From contig CAUYUJ010021660.1 in the NCBI GenBank assembly GCA_963575745.1, positions 473,636-537,635 on the forward strand: 64,000 bases of DNA, in the 5' to 3' direction. Under the pieces are notes generated by a model that saw nothing but the letters and a program-made list of their open reading frames with translations, was not told the origin of the DNA and made no database searches. The number at the start of each line of letters is the position of its first letter. Position 1 is the stretch's first letter. Of this stretch, positions 10,695-20,991 are shown in pieces. Made by a program: the position numbers and the translations under genes. This DNA comes from Prorocentrum cordatum (lineage: Eukaryota > Sar > Dinophyceae > Prorocentrales > Prorocentraceae).

Positions 10695-11585
10695 GGCCTC
10701 ATTTGCGAGGGTTCATGGCCATGTGAACGCGAACATTAATGAATTTACGACGGCCTGTTGCATCGAGGACGCCAGAATGGAGCAATTTGCGAAGGTGTGT
10801 GGCCTCGGGGACGCGAATCTTGGGTAATGTGCGTGGGATTCTGGCTTCGGGGACGCGACGATTGAGTACTTTGCAATGGTTTGTGGCTTCGGGGGCGCGA
10901 ATATTGCATGGTTCTGGTTTGGGGGGCGCGATGTTGTGTAATTTACAAGGGTGTTTTGCCTCGGGGACGCACATCTGTGTGGTAAATTACGAGGGTTCGT
11001 TGCCACGGGGGCGCAAGAATTAGTTGCGATGGTTCGTGGCCTCAGGGACGCGAATATTGCATAATTTGCTAAGGTTTGTTGCCTCGGGGACACAACAATT
11101 ATGTCAGTTGCTATGGTTACTGGCCTCGGGAGCGCAAGTGTAGTGAGATCTACGCAGGATCATGGCCCCAGAGGCGCGATTCGAGTGTCGCCCAAAGAAG
11201 ACCATGGCCTCGGGGGCGCGAAGCGCGAAGACGGTGCATTCTACTAGGGATCGTTGCTTCGGGGACGCGAACGCGGCGCAATTCACGGGGGGGCCGCGGC
11301 GAGTGATCGTGGCCTCGGGGGCGCGAATATTGTCTAATCGATTGGCCTCGGAGGCGCGAATGTGGAGTAATTTGCATGGGATCGTGGCCCCAGAGGCGCG
11401 AACGCACTGCAATTTACATGAGATCGTGGCCACGGAGGCGCGAACAGTGTACTTTACAAGGGATCGTGGCTTCGGGGACGCGAACGCGGGGCAATTTACA
11501 TGAGATCGTGGCCTCGGGAGCGCGAATGCAGCGTAATTGACGAGGATTATCGCGCCGGGAGCGCAAATCTCATGTATTTTCACGT
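10695..11585. repeat. Tandem repeat, about 46-bp unit, some 18-19 copies
   Basis: Each unit carries GTGGCCTCGGGGGCGCGAAT (or close) followed by an AT-richer part such as ATTGTGTAATTTACAAGGGT. Units are well diverged. All three plus frames are largely open, but there is no consistent protein pattern beyond the repeat. Confidence 0.75.
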
Positions 11586-11924
11586 GTCCCACGGCCCCGC
11601 GGGAATTCAGAGAACGTGGCTCGGGTATATTAGCCAGGTTTTTTACGGCTCCCCGTTCGCGCAGACTTCAACATTTTACAGTAGGAAGCAGACAGCAGGA
11701 CTGCAACATTGGAAACTGGAACTGGCGCAGGGCACTGCAACCTAATCCTCGCAGCCTGATGGCCCCACAAGTGGGCAGGCGGATTTTTCATTTTTCTTCC
11801 AAAATCCGCCTATAGCAGGACATGCCCGACCTAAGTCTTGCTTCACTGTGGTCACCCCATCAGTTTCCCCTCCTCCGCCTTCCCCTGGTCCTCCTGCTCC
11901 TCCTGTTCCTTCCACTCGGGTTCC

Positions 11925-11925
<1 letters not shown>
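11586..11925. other. Unique DNA, no gene seen
   Basis: AT-richer transition between the 46-bp repeat and the CTG tract; nothing else recognised. Confidence 0.3.
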
Positions 11926-12019
<94 letters not shown>

Positions 12020-12141
12020 GTCTCGCCCCAGCGCGGGCCGCTTCTCTGAAGCCAAGTCTTTCTTCATCGTTGTCGCCCCCCTCGTTTCCCCTCCTCCACC
12101 TTCCCCTGGTCCTCCTTTTCCTCCCGATCCTTCCGCTTTAG

Positions 12142-12188
<47 letters not shown>

Positions 12189-12190
12189 CC
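11926..12190. repeat. (CTG)n tracts
   Basis: About 30 uninterrupted CTG/TGC units at 11,929-12,018 and about 13 at 12,144-12,184, separated by a near-duplicate of the flank (GTTTCCCCTCCTCCNCCTTC type), implying local duplication. Confidence 0.85.
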
Positions 12191-12660
12191 TCATCCTTTT
12201 CCTCCCGCTCATCCTCTTGCTCACCCGCCACCTCCTCCTGTGCACGCAGCTCGCCTTTTTCCGACTGCGCAGAAAACGACATGGCCTTGTTCTGTGTGAG
12301 TCGCTGGTCGGCTATGACGCGCGTCCGCGGATGGAGAAAACTCAGCGCCATAGGGAAGGGATGGGAGGGAGGCATGTAGGATGTCAGATGAGGCGCGAGC
12401 GCACCTAGCTTGCCACACGCCCCTCTCCTTGCTCCCTTCCACCCCCCCCCCTCCCCACCGCTCCTCCCCCAATGCACCTCCATCCGCCGCCGCCGCCCCC
12501 CCCTCCCCGCCTCCCCTGCGCCAACGCGCCCATGGGGCGCGGTAGGGGCGCCCGCCCGCGATTGGAGTGCGACAGCGAGCGTCAAGCAGCGCGCTCGTGG
12601 AAAGGCGGCGGCGGACCCCGACCCCCTCGCGTCGTGAAAGAGTCGTGGCGGCAGGTGTTT
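12191..12660. other. Dispersed motif E copy 2 and C-rich DNA
   Basis: Motif E lies at 12,348-12,415, followed by C-rich DNA typical of an intron 3' end. Confidence 0.35.
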
Positions 12661-12666
12661 GGCAGG

Positions 12667-13640
12667 TTTCGGCCCCGGGGGGCCTCCGACGGGCCTCGGG
12701 CCAGAGAACAAACAGATCTTCACGCTTCGCGTGTCCCCACCAGCCCAGTCAGAAACGCTTCCGATGATAGCTGACTGGAAACGGGCGGGTCCTGAAGCGA
12801 TGCCCAGGCAAGTTGCCTTCTTCAGGGAAGTGCAGAAGGGTGCAGTAGAACATCTGCCCAGAGAGGTAAGAGGAGGAACGGGAGGAGGAGGAGGAGGAGG
12901 AGGAGGAGCAGGAGGAGGAGGAGGAGGAGGAGGAGGATGAGGAGGAGGAGGAGGAGGAGGAGGGGGAGGGGGAGGGGGAGGGGGGGGAGGACGAGGACCT
13001 CGGGGGGCCCACAACGGGCTTTGTGCCCGTCAATAAACAGTTCCGGGTGACAGACCTTACAAATTTTGCCCCAGGGAAGGGGTCGAGGCAACTTGGGTCC
13101 AACGCCGTGAGGAAACAGCGTCGAGAGTCTGCAGGGAGGCAAGGAGCGGCGGGGGGGCGGAGGGGGACGAGGAGGCAGACAACCCTTGTCGGAGTGCTGA
13201 ATTGTGCTTTCAGGAGGAGGTGGAGGAGGAGGGCGGGAGGGAGGGGAAGAAGGCGGAGGAGGAGGAGTTGGGCGAAGGAGTGGAGGAGCACTTGGAAGAG
13301 GACGGCGAGGTACAGGAGGGGCCAAAGTACATTCATCGCAGAGACCGAACTATGCAGTACGCCGACTCGGCCCCCCGGAGCTTGACCCATTAATTGTTTT
13401 TCAAAAGATGCAAATAGAGGTTGCAGACGTTAAGGCATGCCAGAAATCACGCAGCCCTCTTCACCTCTCAAGATTTACACGTATGCGGCCTTACTGTGGC
13501 GAGAGCCCGCTGGAGAGATGGGAGCCTTATGGATGTGCATGGTGAAAGCCCTGTTTGAATTGCGCAGCAGCGGTCAGATCCAGATTCGGCTGCGCAACCG
13601 AGGCAAAACACAACGAGTTTGCCAGGGAGTCGCCCTCCAT
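12667..13640 (+). CDS. Candidate multi-exon gene fragment
   Basis: Exon-like pieces: (a) 12,667-12,865 after TGTTTGGCAG, encoding GPENKQIFTLRVSPPAQSE and PRQVAFFREVQKGAVEHLP with a canonical donor GTAAGA at 12,866; (b) about 13,041-13,132 encoding FRVTDLTNFAPGKGSRQLGS after AATAAACAG; (c) 13,214-13,393 after GCTTTCAG, acidic (HLEEDGEVQEGPKYIHRRD); (d) about 13,437-13,620 encoding SPLKIYTYAALLWREPAGEM. Purine-rich DNA follows donor (a). Phases were not all reconciled and the family is unrecognised; it may be a decayed gene. Confidence 0.35.
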
Positions 13641-14005
13641 CCACGCGGGGCACTCCAGAAAGGGCCTCGCCTTCGAGGATCGAAGGAGCTGACAGCTCCT
13701 CCCAGAGGGCGGCGGAAGGAAAGCGGGGGCGGGCTCCGCCGGCAGAAGCCGGTGGAAGCAAAGCCCCCCCTCCAAGAGACGCCAATGTTTGGGAAGGGGT
13801 CGGGCTTCCAGAACCCGCCACGCAGGCCAGCAGCTGACAGCCGCCCTCCACCCTTGTACCCATCGGCCGTCGCCAGAGGCCAATCTTTTTTTACGCGCCT
13901 TCCTACGTCAAGAGTCCAACGGTTCCCTTCCCCCTCCGCTTCAGGGGGCGGGCCCCAATCTACTTCTAGCGCCTTCATGCTTCATGCTTCTACCCACTTC
14001 TTCCG
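13641..14005. other. GC-rich DNA, no gene seen
   Basis: No supported feature. Confidence 0.3.
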
Positions 14006-14009
14006 ACCA

Positions 14010-14255
14010 GTGGGTCATGTCCCGCCGGTGTCCCTTCGGGGTCCGCGGGCAGTGGCCGGGGGTGTCCCGCCGTGGCGTCGGTGTCCCGTGAGTGTCCCGC
14101 CGTCGGTGTCCCGTCGGTGTCTGGTCGGTGTCCCGTCAGTGTCCTTTTTGTTGTCCCGTTGCTGTCCAGAATGGTGTCCCGATTGGTGTCCTTCTGGTGC
14201 CCCAGTGGTGTTTCGTTGGTGTTCGGTGATGCACCGGGGCACCACAGCGGACACC
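14010..14255. repeat. GGTGTCCCGTC short tandem repeat
   Basis: About twenty degenerate 11-13-base units (CGGTGTCCCGTC, TGGTGTCC). The inverse motif (GGGACACCG) recurs at 18,000-18,120. Confidence 0.65.
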
Positions 14256-14329
14256 TCCGGCCACGCCAGCCCACCAGAGGGGTGGTCTTTTGTCTTGACC
14301 CGCCCCAGCCGCAGCGGACGCTCCGTGAT

Positions 14330-15178
14330 TGCCGAAGATCCGCTCCAGACGCCCCCAAGACGGCCTCAGGACGGCTCAAGACGCCCCCGAGTTGCCCCGA
14401 GAGACCTCCGAGCGGGCCCTTACGACGCAAAAGTCGTCCCATTCCCTTCGTAAAACGTACATTTTTGGAGAACTCGCTCTTCTGGTCTGCACGGCGTCCA
14501 AGACGGTCGAGGACGCTTCCAAGACCACCCCCACAACGGCCACAGAGGCCCCCCAGAGAGCCCCAGTCGAGACCAAAACAGCCCCTCAGGGCCCCAAGAC
14601 GGCTCGCGAGGGACCCAAGAGGGCCCCCAGAACCCAGAAGCTCCCAAAAGAGCGCCGTGAGGGCCACGGGAGGCGCCCAAGAGGGCCTCCAAGTACCCCC
14701 AGAGCGCCCCAAGACGGCCCGTGCCCCCCAAGACGGCCCTGGAGGGCCCCAGAGCGGCCCCAGAGCGCCTCTAGAGAGCCCAAAAGAGCTTGACCAGGAC
14801 CCTCCAAGAGGCTCCCGAGAGAGCCCCAGGAGGGCCACAGGAGACGGCGCAGGGCGGCCCCAGAGCGCTTTAAGAGGGCCCAAAAGAGCCCCGACAAGGC
14901 CCCCACAGGGATCCACAAGCATTTGTCCTTAGAAAAATGCTCCGCAGGCCCCTTTGGCGCTTAGAGCGGGCCTACAGTAGTACAGTATGCGATAGTGGCC
15001 CTCGGAGGCCCTCTTACAGCCATCTTGGGCCATCTTGGCAATTCGCACCGCTCCGACCCCCGCCATATTGGGCCGTCTTCGCTGTTCTCACCGCTCTGAA
15101 CGCTCCTAACCGCTGGGGCCCCCTCCCCTTGCCTTTTTCCGTAGCCGCGCCGTCGCCGTCGCCGTCTTCGTCTTCGTT

Positions 15179-15249
<71 letters not shown>

Positions 15250-17160
15250 GACAAAAAAACGCCACCGTGCCCTGTCAAGTGGCCCCCACAGGGATCTACA
15301 AGCACTTCTCCTTAGAAAAATGCTCCCCAGGCCCCTTTGGCGCTTAGAGCGGGCCTACAGTATGCGATAGTGGCCCTCGGAGGCCCTCTTGGAGCCTTCT
15401 TGGAGCCCTCTGGGGGCCCTCTTCGTGCCCTCTGGCACGACGGCCGCCAGTGGCAGCAAGCACGGGTACACACTAGTCTCTACTACAAAGCAGGAGCACG
15501 TGCGCGCGGGAAGGGTCGGGACAAGCCTGGGGGCTCTCGGCGCCCCGGCGGCCCCAGGACGGCTCCGAGACGCTCCGGAGGCCGCCCCGACGGCCCATAG
15601 ACGGTTCCGAGCCGCTCAAGATGCCCCGAAGGCGGCCCAGGCCAACGGGACCTCAAGATGGCCCGAAGAGCGGCCCAAGACGGCTCCAAGACGGGCCCAC
15701 AGGGCCTCCAAGTCGGCTCAACAGGCCCCCAGAGGTTGGCCCCGGGCCGCCCCAGGCCACCCAGAAAGGCTCGGACACACGCCAAGAGAGCCCCAAGAGG
15801 CCCAAGCCGGCCCGACAGGTTTCCAAGGTGCTCTGTGAGACCTCCTGGGAACCTTCCCCAGAGAGCCCCGAACAGGAAAAAACATGGATGTTCATTGTTT
15901 TTTGCAGGTTTTTTGCTGTGCTCGCCTTGTCGGCTTCAATACGATCCACGACGGCCCAAGACGTTCCCCACACGCCTCCAGGATGGCCGAAGAGGCCCCC
16001 AAAAGAGCCCCAAGACGGGCCCACAGGGCCTCCCAATCGGTTCAACAGGCCCCCAGAGGCTGGCCCCGGGCCGCCCCGGGCCGCCCAGACAGGCTCGAAC
16101 ACACGCCAAGAGAGCCCCAAGAGGCCCAAGCCGGCCCGACAGGTCTCCAAGATGTTCCGTGAGACCTCCTGGGAAGCTTCCCCAGAGGGCCCCGAGCAGG
16201 AAAAAACATTGATTTTCATGTTTTTGTTGCAGGGTTTTTTGCCGTGCTAGCCTTTTCGGCTTCCACACGATCCACGACGGCCTCAGACGCTCCCCAGACG
16301 CCTCCGAGACGGCCGAAGAGGCCCCCAAGAGAGCCCCAAGACGGGCCCAAATGGTCTCCAAGTCGGCTCAACAGGCCCCCAGATGGGCCCCAGACGCTCC
16401 AGATTGGTCCAAGATTGGCCCAAGCCAGCCCGAGAGGTCTCCAAGGTGCTCCGAGAGACCTCCCGGGAAGCTTCCCCAGAGGGCCCCAAGCAGGACAAAG
16501 CATTGACTTTCGTTGCTTTTTGCCGGGTGTTTGCGGTGCTCGCCTTCTCGGCTTCCAGGCGATTCAAGACCGCCCAAGGCGTTCCTAAGACGGCTCTCAT
16601 ATTCAGACGGCCGAAAGGGGACCCAAAGAGAGCCCCAAGACAGGCCCAGAGGGCCCCAAGTCGGCTCAACAGGCCCCCAGATGTGCCACACACGCTCAAG
16701 ATTGGCCCAACATTGGCCCAAGCCGGCCCGACAGATCTCCAAGGTTCTCCATGGGACCTCCCCAGAAGCTTCCCCTCAGGCCCCCGAGCAAGACAAATAC
16801 AGGCCAGGAGCCTCCGAAGACGGCCTTCGAGGATTCCATAGGACAGCCCCGAGATCGGCCCGAGACGCGCAAATCGTCCCAGTCCCGTCGGGAAACTTAT
16901 AGTTGTCGCATTCTCGTGCTCTTCGTCTCCGACGCGTCCACGACGGCCACAGAGCCCCCCACGATCGGCCCAAAAAGCCCCTATCAGGGCTCCAAGACGA
17001 AGACAGCCCAAAATAAGACAGCCCCACGAGCCGCCCAAGACGGTCCAAGACGGCCCCCAGATCGCCCAAGAGGCGCCCAAGACGGCCTAAGACGGTTCCG
17101 AGACGGCCCGGACGGCACCGACGAGAGCCCAAGAGGGCTTCCAGAGTCCCCCTCGAAGCC
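14330..17160. repeat. Composite satellite, minus orientation, with a 115-bp direct duplicate
   Basis: CCAAGACGGCCCCAGAGGCC-type core. Spacer elements (inverse form) lie at about 15,878, 16,197 and 16,492; a second spacer type (CTCGTGCTCTTCGTCTCC) lies at about 14,450 and 16,895. About 115 bases at 14,890-15,013 recur at 15,280-15,391 (TCCTTAGAAAAATGCTCC, GGCGCTTAGAGCGGGCCTAC), flanking a (CGT)n tract at 15,177-15,247. Confidence 0.7.
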
Positions 17161-17203
17161 GAGGGGTTGACCGCCATGTGGACAGCTCCCCCAAGAAAGT
17201 TCT

Positions 17204-17465
17204 CGGCCAGATGTCGTGGACGGAGTCCACGGGTCAGCCCTAGTCAGCTACAACGTTGGGATCAGCGCGTGCGGGAAGGGCGAGAAGTGGCAGCGGGCGC
17301 TGGCGCTGCTCATGCAGATGCGGGAGGCGAAGCTGGAGCCCGACGCCATCAGCTACAGCGCCGGGATCAGGGCGTGCGATAAGGGCGAACATTCGCAACG
17401 GGCGCTGGCAGTATTCAGAGAGATGCGGGAAGCGGAGCTGGAGCCCAACGTCGTCTATACCTATA
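17204..17465 (+). pseudogene. PPR fragment (two repeats)
   Basis: The frame VVDGVHGSALVSYN leads into two good 35-residue PPR motifs: SYNVGISACGKGEKWQRALA...EPDA and ISYSAGIRACDKGEHSQRAL...EPNV. After VVYTYTTT the frame enters an (ATC)n microsatellite with no further motif. There is no start context or other exon, so this is a fragment or one exon of a lost gene. It begins with the GTGGAC...GTCCAC hairpin. Confidence 0.6.
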
Positions 17466-17894
17466 CGACCACCCTTCGGGTGATAAGGAGGTTCGGGGGG
17501 GGGAGGAACCAACGTCTCACTCGATCGGTCTCACTATCGATCTCACGATCGATCTCACTATCGGTCTCAGCATCATCAACAACACCATCATCATCATCAA
17601 CATCATCATCATTGGGACACCATCATCATCAACATCACCATCATCATCATCAGCAACACCATCTCGGGACACCATCATCATCATCAGCAACACCATCATC
17701 AACATCATCATCATTGGGACACCATCATCATCAACATCACCATCATCATCATCATAATCAACAACATCGTCAGCATCATCATCATTGGGACACCATCATC
17801 ATCACCACCATCACAATCATCAGCATCATCATCATCAACATCATTGACATCATCATCATCGTCATCATCATCATCACCATCATCATCATCATCG

Positions 17895-17992
<98 letters not shown>

Positions 17993-18000
17993 GGGACACT
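17466..18000. repeat. (ATC)n microsatellite
   Basis: ATC/CAT repeats with ACC, ATT and GGGACACC interruptions, nearly pure from 17,880 to 17,993. A GATCGATCTCACTATCG stretch precedes it. Confidence 0.85.
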
Positions 18001-18340
18001 GACGGGACATTGGCGGGACACCGGCAGGACACCGCGGGCCACCGGCCCCCGGAAAGGAATCATTTGGTCCGGCCGCGCTTCAGCCGGAGGCGGGACACCA
18101 GCGGGACACCGCGGGCCACCGGCCCCCGGAAAGGAATCATTTGGTCCGGCAGCGCCTCAGCTGGAGGAGACTTTCTTTTCGCCCGCCCACGCAGCTTCGC
18201 CTCGCCCGCACGCACGGCACGCACGAACACGAAACCGAAACCGATTTCCCGGTAGTGGGACTCTCCGTTCCACTTCGATCTCACCCCCTCACCTCCGACT
18301 ACAACGCCGGGGGCGCCGCGTGCCAGAATGACGCAGGACC
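18001..18340. repeat. Two-copy 71-bp direct repeat, then unique DNA
   Basis: The segment GGGCCACCGGCCCCCGGAAA...TTTGGTCCGGC occurs at about 18,036-18,075 and again at 18,107-18,150, within GGGACACCGGCGGGACA-type short repeats. Unique DNA follows to 18,340. Confidence 0.6.
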
Positions 18341-18900
18341 AAGTGGCTCAAAACCGTCCCAGGCCGCAAGACAGCCCAAGAGGAGCATCAGAGGGCTCCA
18401 AGAGCGGCTCAAGACGGCCCAACAGGGCCCCAAGGCAGCCCAAGAGGCGCCCAAGTAGCCCCAAGACGTCTCCAGATGCTTCCCAGACGCCTCATGGGTC
18501 CTCCAAGAGAATTCTGAAGAGGGCCCGTACGATGACAAATCGTCCAAGTTCCTTCGGGAAGCGGAGAATTTGGGCATTTCCGTCTGGATCATATCCACGG
18601 AGTCCAAGACGCCCTGCAGGCCTCCGAGATTCCCCCAAGAAGCTCCACAATGGGCCCCTTGGCGGCGCCAAGACGGCCTCAGACAGACCCAGGACGGCCC
18701 AAGGGGCGCCCAAGAGAGCTCCAGAGGCACCCGAGACAGCTCCAAGAGCGGCCCAAGATGGGTCAAGAGGCGCCCAAGACGGCCCCAGGAGGCCCAAGAG
18801 GGCCCCAAAGAGCCCCCCCAGGAGGCCGAAAGAGCCCCAAGAGGCCCCCAAACGGCGCCCAGGAGGTCCTAAGTGCCTTCGAAACTGCCTCCAAGAGAGG
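18341..18900. repeat. Composite satellite, minus orientation
   Basis: CCAAGAGGCCCCAAGACGG-type core with one spacer-like AT-richer insert near 18,530-18,600. Confidence 0.65.
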
Positions 18901-19432
18901 GGTGCCTGAAGAGAGGAGGGAGGAGGAGGGAGGAGGAGGGAGGAGGGAGGAGGAGGGAGGAGGGAGGAGGGAGGAGGGAGGAGGACGGAGGGCAGAGGGC
19001 GGAGGAGGGAGGAGGGAGGAGGGAGGAGGGAGGAGGGAGGGAGGAGGGAGGAGCCTCAGACCCAACGAGCCGTGTTGGACGCTCGCGAGGCCGGCTGCAA
19101 GTGGCGAAGCTAGAGCCAGCAAGGAGCGTACAGCACGGGCAATCGACAGACAGTCCAGCATGCAGTACGCAGCTATCCAGCAACAAACACACACACACAC
19201 ACACACACACGCACGCACGCACACAAACACAAACACAAACACAAACACAAACACAAACACAAACACAAACACACACACACACAAACACAGACACACAAAC
19301 ACAAACACAAACACAAACACAAACACAAACACAAACACAACACACACACAAACAAACAAACAAACGCACACACACACACACACACAGACACACTACACAC
19401 TACACACTACACACTACACACTACGCACGCTA
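18901..19432. repeat. (GGGAGGA)n and (ACAAAC)n/(AC)n microsatellites
   Basis: A GGAGGGAGGAGG tract to 19,052, 130 bases of unique DNA, then AC, ACAAAC and CACTA-containing repeats (19,188-19,432; ACACTACACTAC at the end). The CACTA strings here are microsatellite units, not transposon ends. Confidence 0.8.
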
Positions 19433-19437
19433 GCAAA

Positions 19438-19618
19438 CGTGGACGAAGTCCACGGGTCAGCCCTAGTCAGCTACAGCGTTGGGATCAGCGCGTGCGACAA
19501 GGGCGAGCAGTGGCAGCCTGCGCTGGCGCTGTTGAGCGAGATGTGGGAGGCAAAGCTGGAGCCCGACGTCATCTATACTGCAATACCGGGCACTTGCGCG
19601 TGCGAGAAGGGCGAGCGA
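19438..19618 (+). pseudogene. PPR fragment (one and a half repeats)
   Basis: VHGSALVSYSVGISACDKGE, then QWQPALALLSEMWEAKLEP, is one full PPR motif. It is followed by a decayed second (IPGTCACEKGERWSP) that runs into minus-oriented satellite. It is preceded by (CA)n DNA and starts with the hairpin GTGGACGAAGTCCAC. Confidence 0.6.
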
Positions 19619-20335
19619 TGGTCACCCGCGGCGGCGCCCTGGGGGCCCCGCCCGTGGGGTGACGCCGTCCCGGCCCGTGACAGCCCCGGGACGGCCCGTG
19701 AGGGCTCCGACGCGGAGGCCTCGAGAGTCTCCCGGAAGCTCCCCAGCGAGCGCCCGAGAGGGCCCCAGGACGGGCTCGGAGGGCCCCCGCGAGCTTCCAC
19801 GGAGCCAGGAGATCCCCACGAGGGCCCCGTGGCCGCAAAACGATCGATATTCTTAGAGTTTGTGACATTTCCGGTGGTGCTCCTCCCGCCCGCCCCAAGA
19901 CGCCCACCACGGCACCGCAGGCGTCCGAAATCGGGCCCATGCTGCCCGGAGGGCCTCCAAGAGAGCCCCCAAGACGGCCCCAGAGGCCCCCGATCGAGCT
20001 CCCAGGGCCCCCAAGACGGCCCAAGAACCCCCGAACGGCCCCAAGGGACGCCCGAGCGGGTCGAGTTCGAAGCGCTTCCCCCCCCTCCGGGCCCCTCCAC
20101 GGCCAGCAAGGCTCCAAGACGCCCCCGAGAGGCCCCTAGAAGGCCCCAGAGGCGCTCCCAAGAGGCCCCCGGGCGCTCTCCAGAGGCTCCCAAAAGGCTT
20201 CGGAGGCGCTCCCAAGAGCTCTCCAGAGGCTCCCATTTGCTTTCCAGAGGCTCCCACAGAGCCCCACGAGGACCCCCTCCCGGGTATCGGAGGGCCCCCC
20301 CGCCGCTTCCCCGATGCCTCCGCTGGGAACAGCCT
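19619..20335. repeat. Composite satellite, minus orientation
   Basis: CCCAGAGGCTCCCAAAAGGC-type core following a PPR remnant. Confidence 0.6.
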
Positions 20336-20424
20336 GCTACAGCACGCGGCACTTTTGGCACGACAAGCAGCAGGCTGGGGCTGCTGCTGCAGCTGTTGCT
20401 GCTGCTACTGCCGATGGTGCTGGA

Positions 20425-20523
<99 letters not shown>

Positions 20524-20616
20524 AGCGCTGCTCCAGACGCCGTCAGGATCATCAAGCAAACAGCGCACCCTGAAGCAATAAGCAGCAACGAGCGCACGCT
20601 CAATCCTCTGGCATTC
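20336..20616. repeat. (CTG)n tract
   Basis: About 34 near-pure CTG/GCT units (20,425-20,524) with an imperfect CTG lead-in, then 90 bases of unique DNA. Confidence 0.85.
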
Positions 20617-20700
20617 GTGGACGGTAAGTCCACGGGTCAGCCCTTGTCATCTTCTTCTTTACAATGCAGGGACCCGTGCGTGCGGGAAGGGTCCCTGTCT
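20617..20700 (+). pseudogene. Hairpin plus degenerate PPR remnant
   Basis: The hairpin GTGGACGGTAAGTCCAC is followed by GGGTCAGCCCTTGTC, a CTT-rich stretch and ACAATGCAGGGACCCGTGCG. The last part aligns with the PPR sequence for YNAGISACEKG, with deletions. There is no intact motif. Confidence 0.5.
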
Positions 20701-20955
20701 GATGGAGCGAAAATGCCCCACAACGGCTCCGGGGATGCCCCAGAGGCGCTCACGCGGCCCCAGAGGCGCCCAGGACGGCCCCGGACACCCCCAAAACGGC
20801 CCAAGAGCGCTCCAAGAGAGCTCCAGACCGCCGGAAACGGCCCCGACAAGGCCCAGGAGGCCTCCACGACGGCCCCAGAGACGCTCAAGAGGCGCCCCAG
20901 GATGGCCCCCACAGGCCCAAATTATTGTTTGTTCCAACGAAAAATGTCAAATTTT

Positions 20956-20991
<36 letters not shown>

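Noticed and set aside
15014-15265. Poly-Asp and poly-Ser frames at 15, 17.7, 29.9 and 34.2 kb
   Set aside because: They are readings of GTC, ATC and GAC trinucleotide repeats, with no surrounding coding sequence.
19370-19432. CACTA strings as possible CACTA-transposon ends
   Set aside because: They are consecutive microsatellite units (ACACTACACTAC) without an inverted partner.
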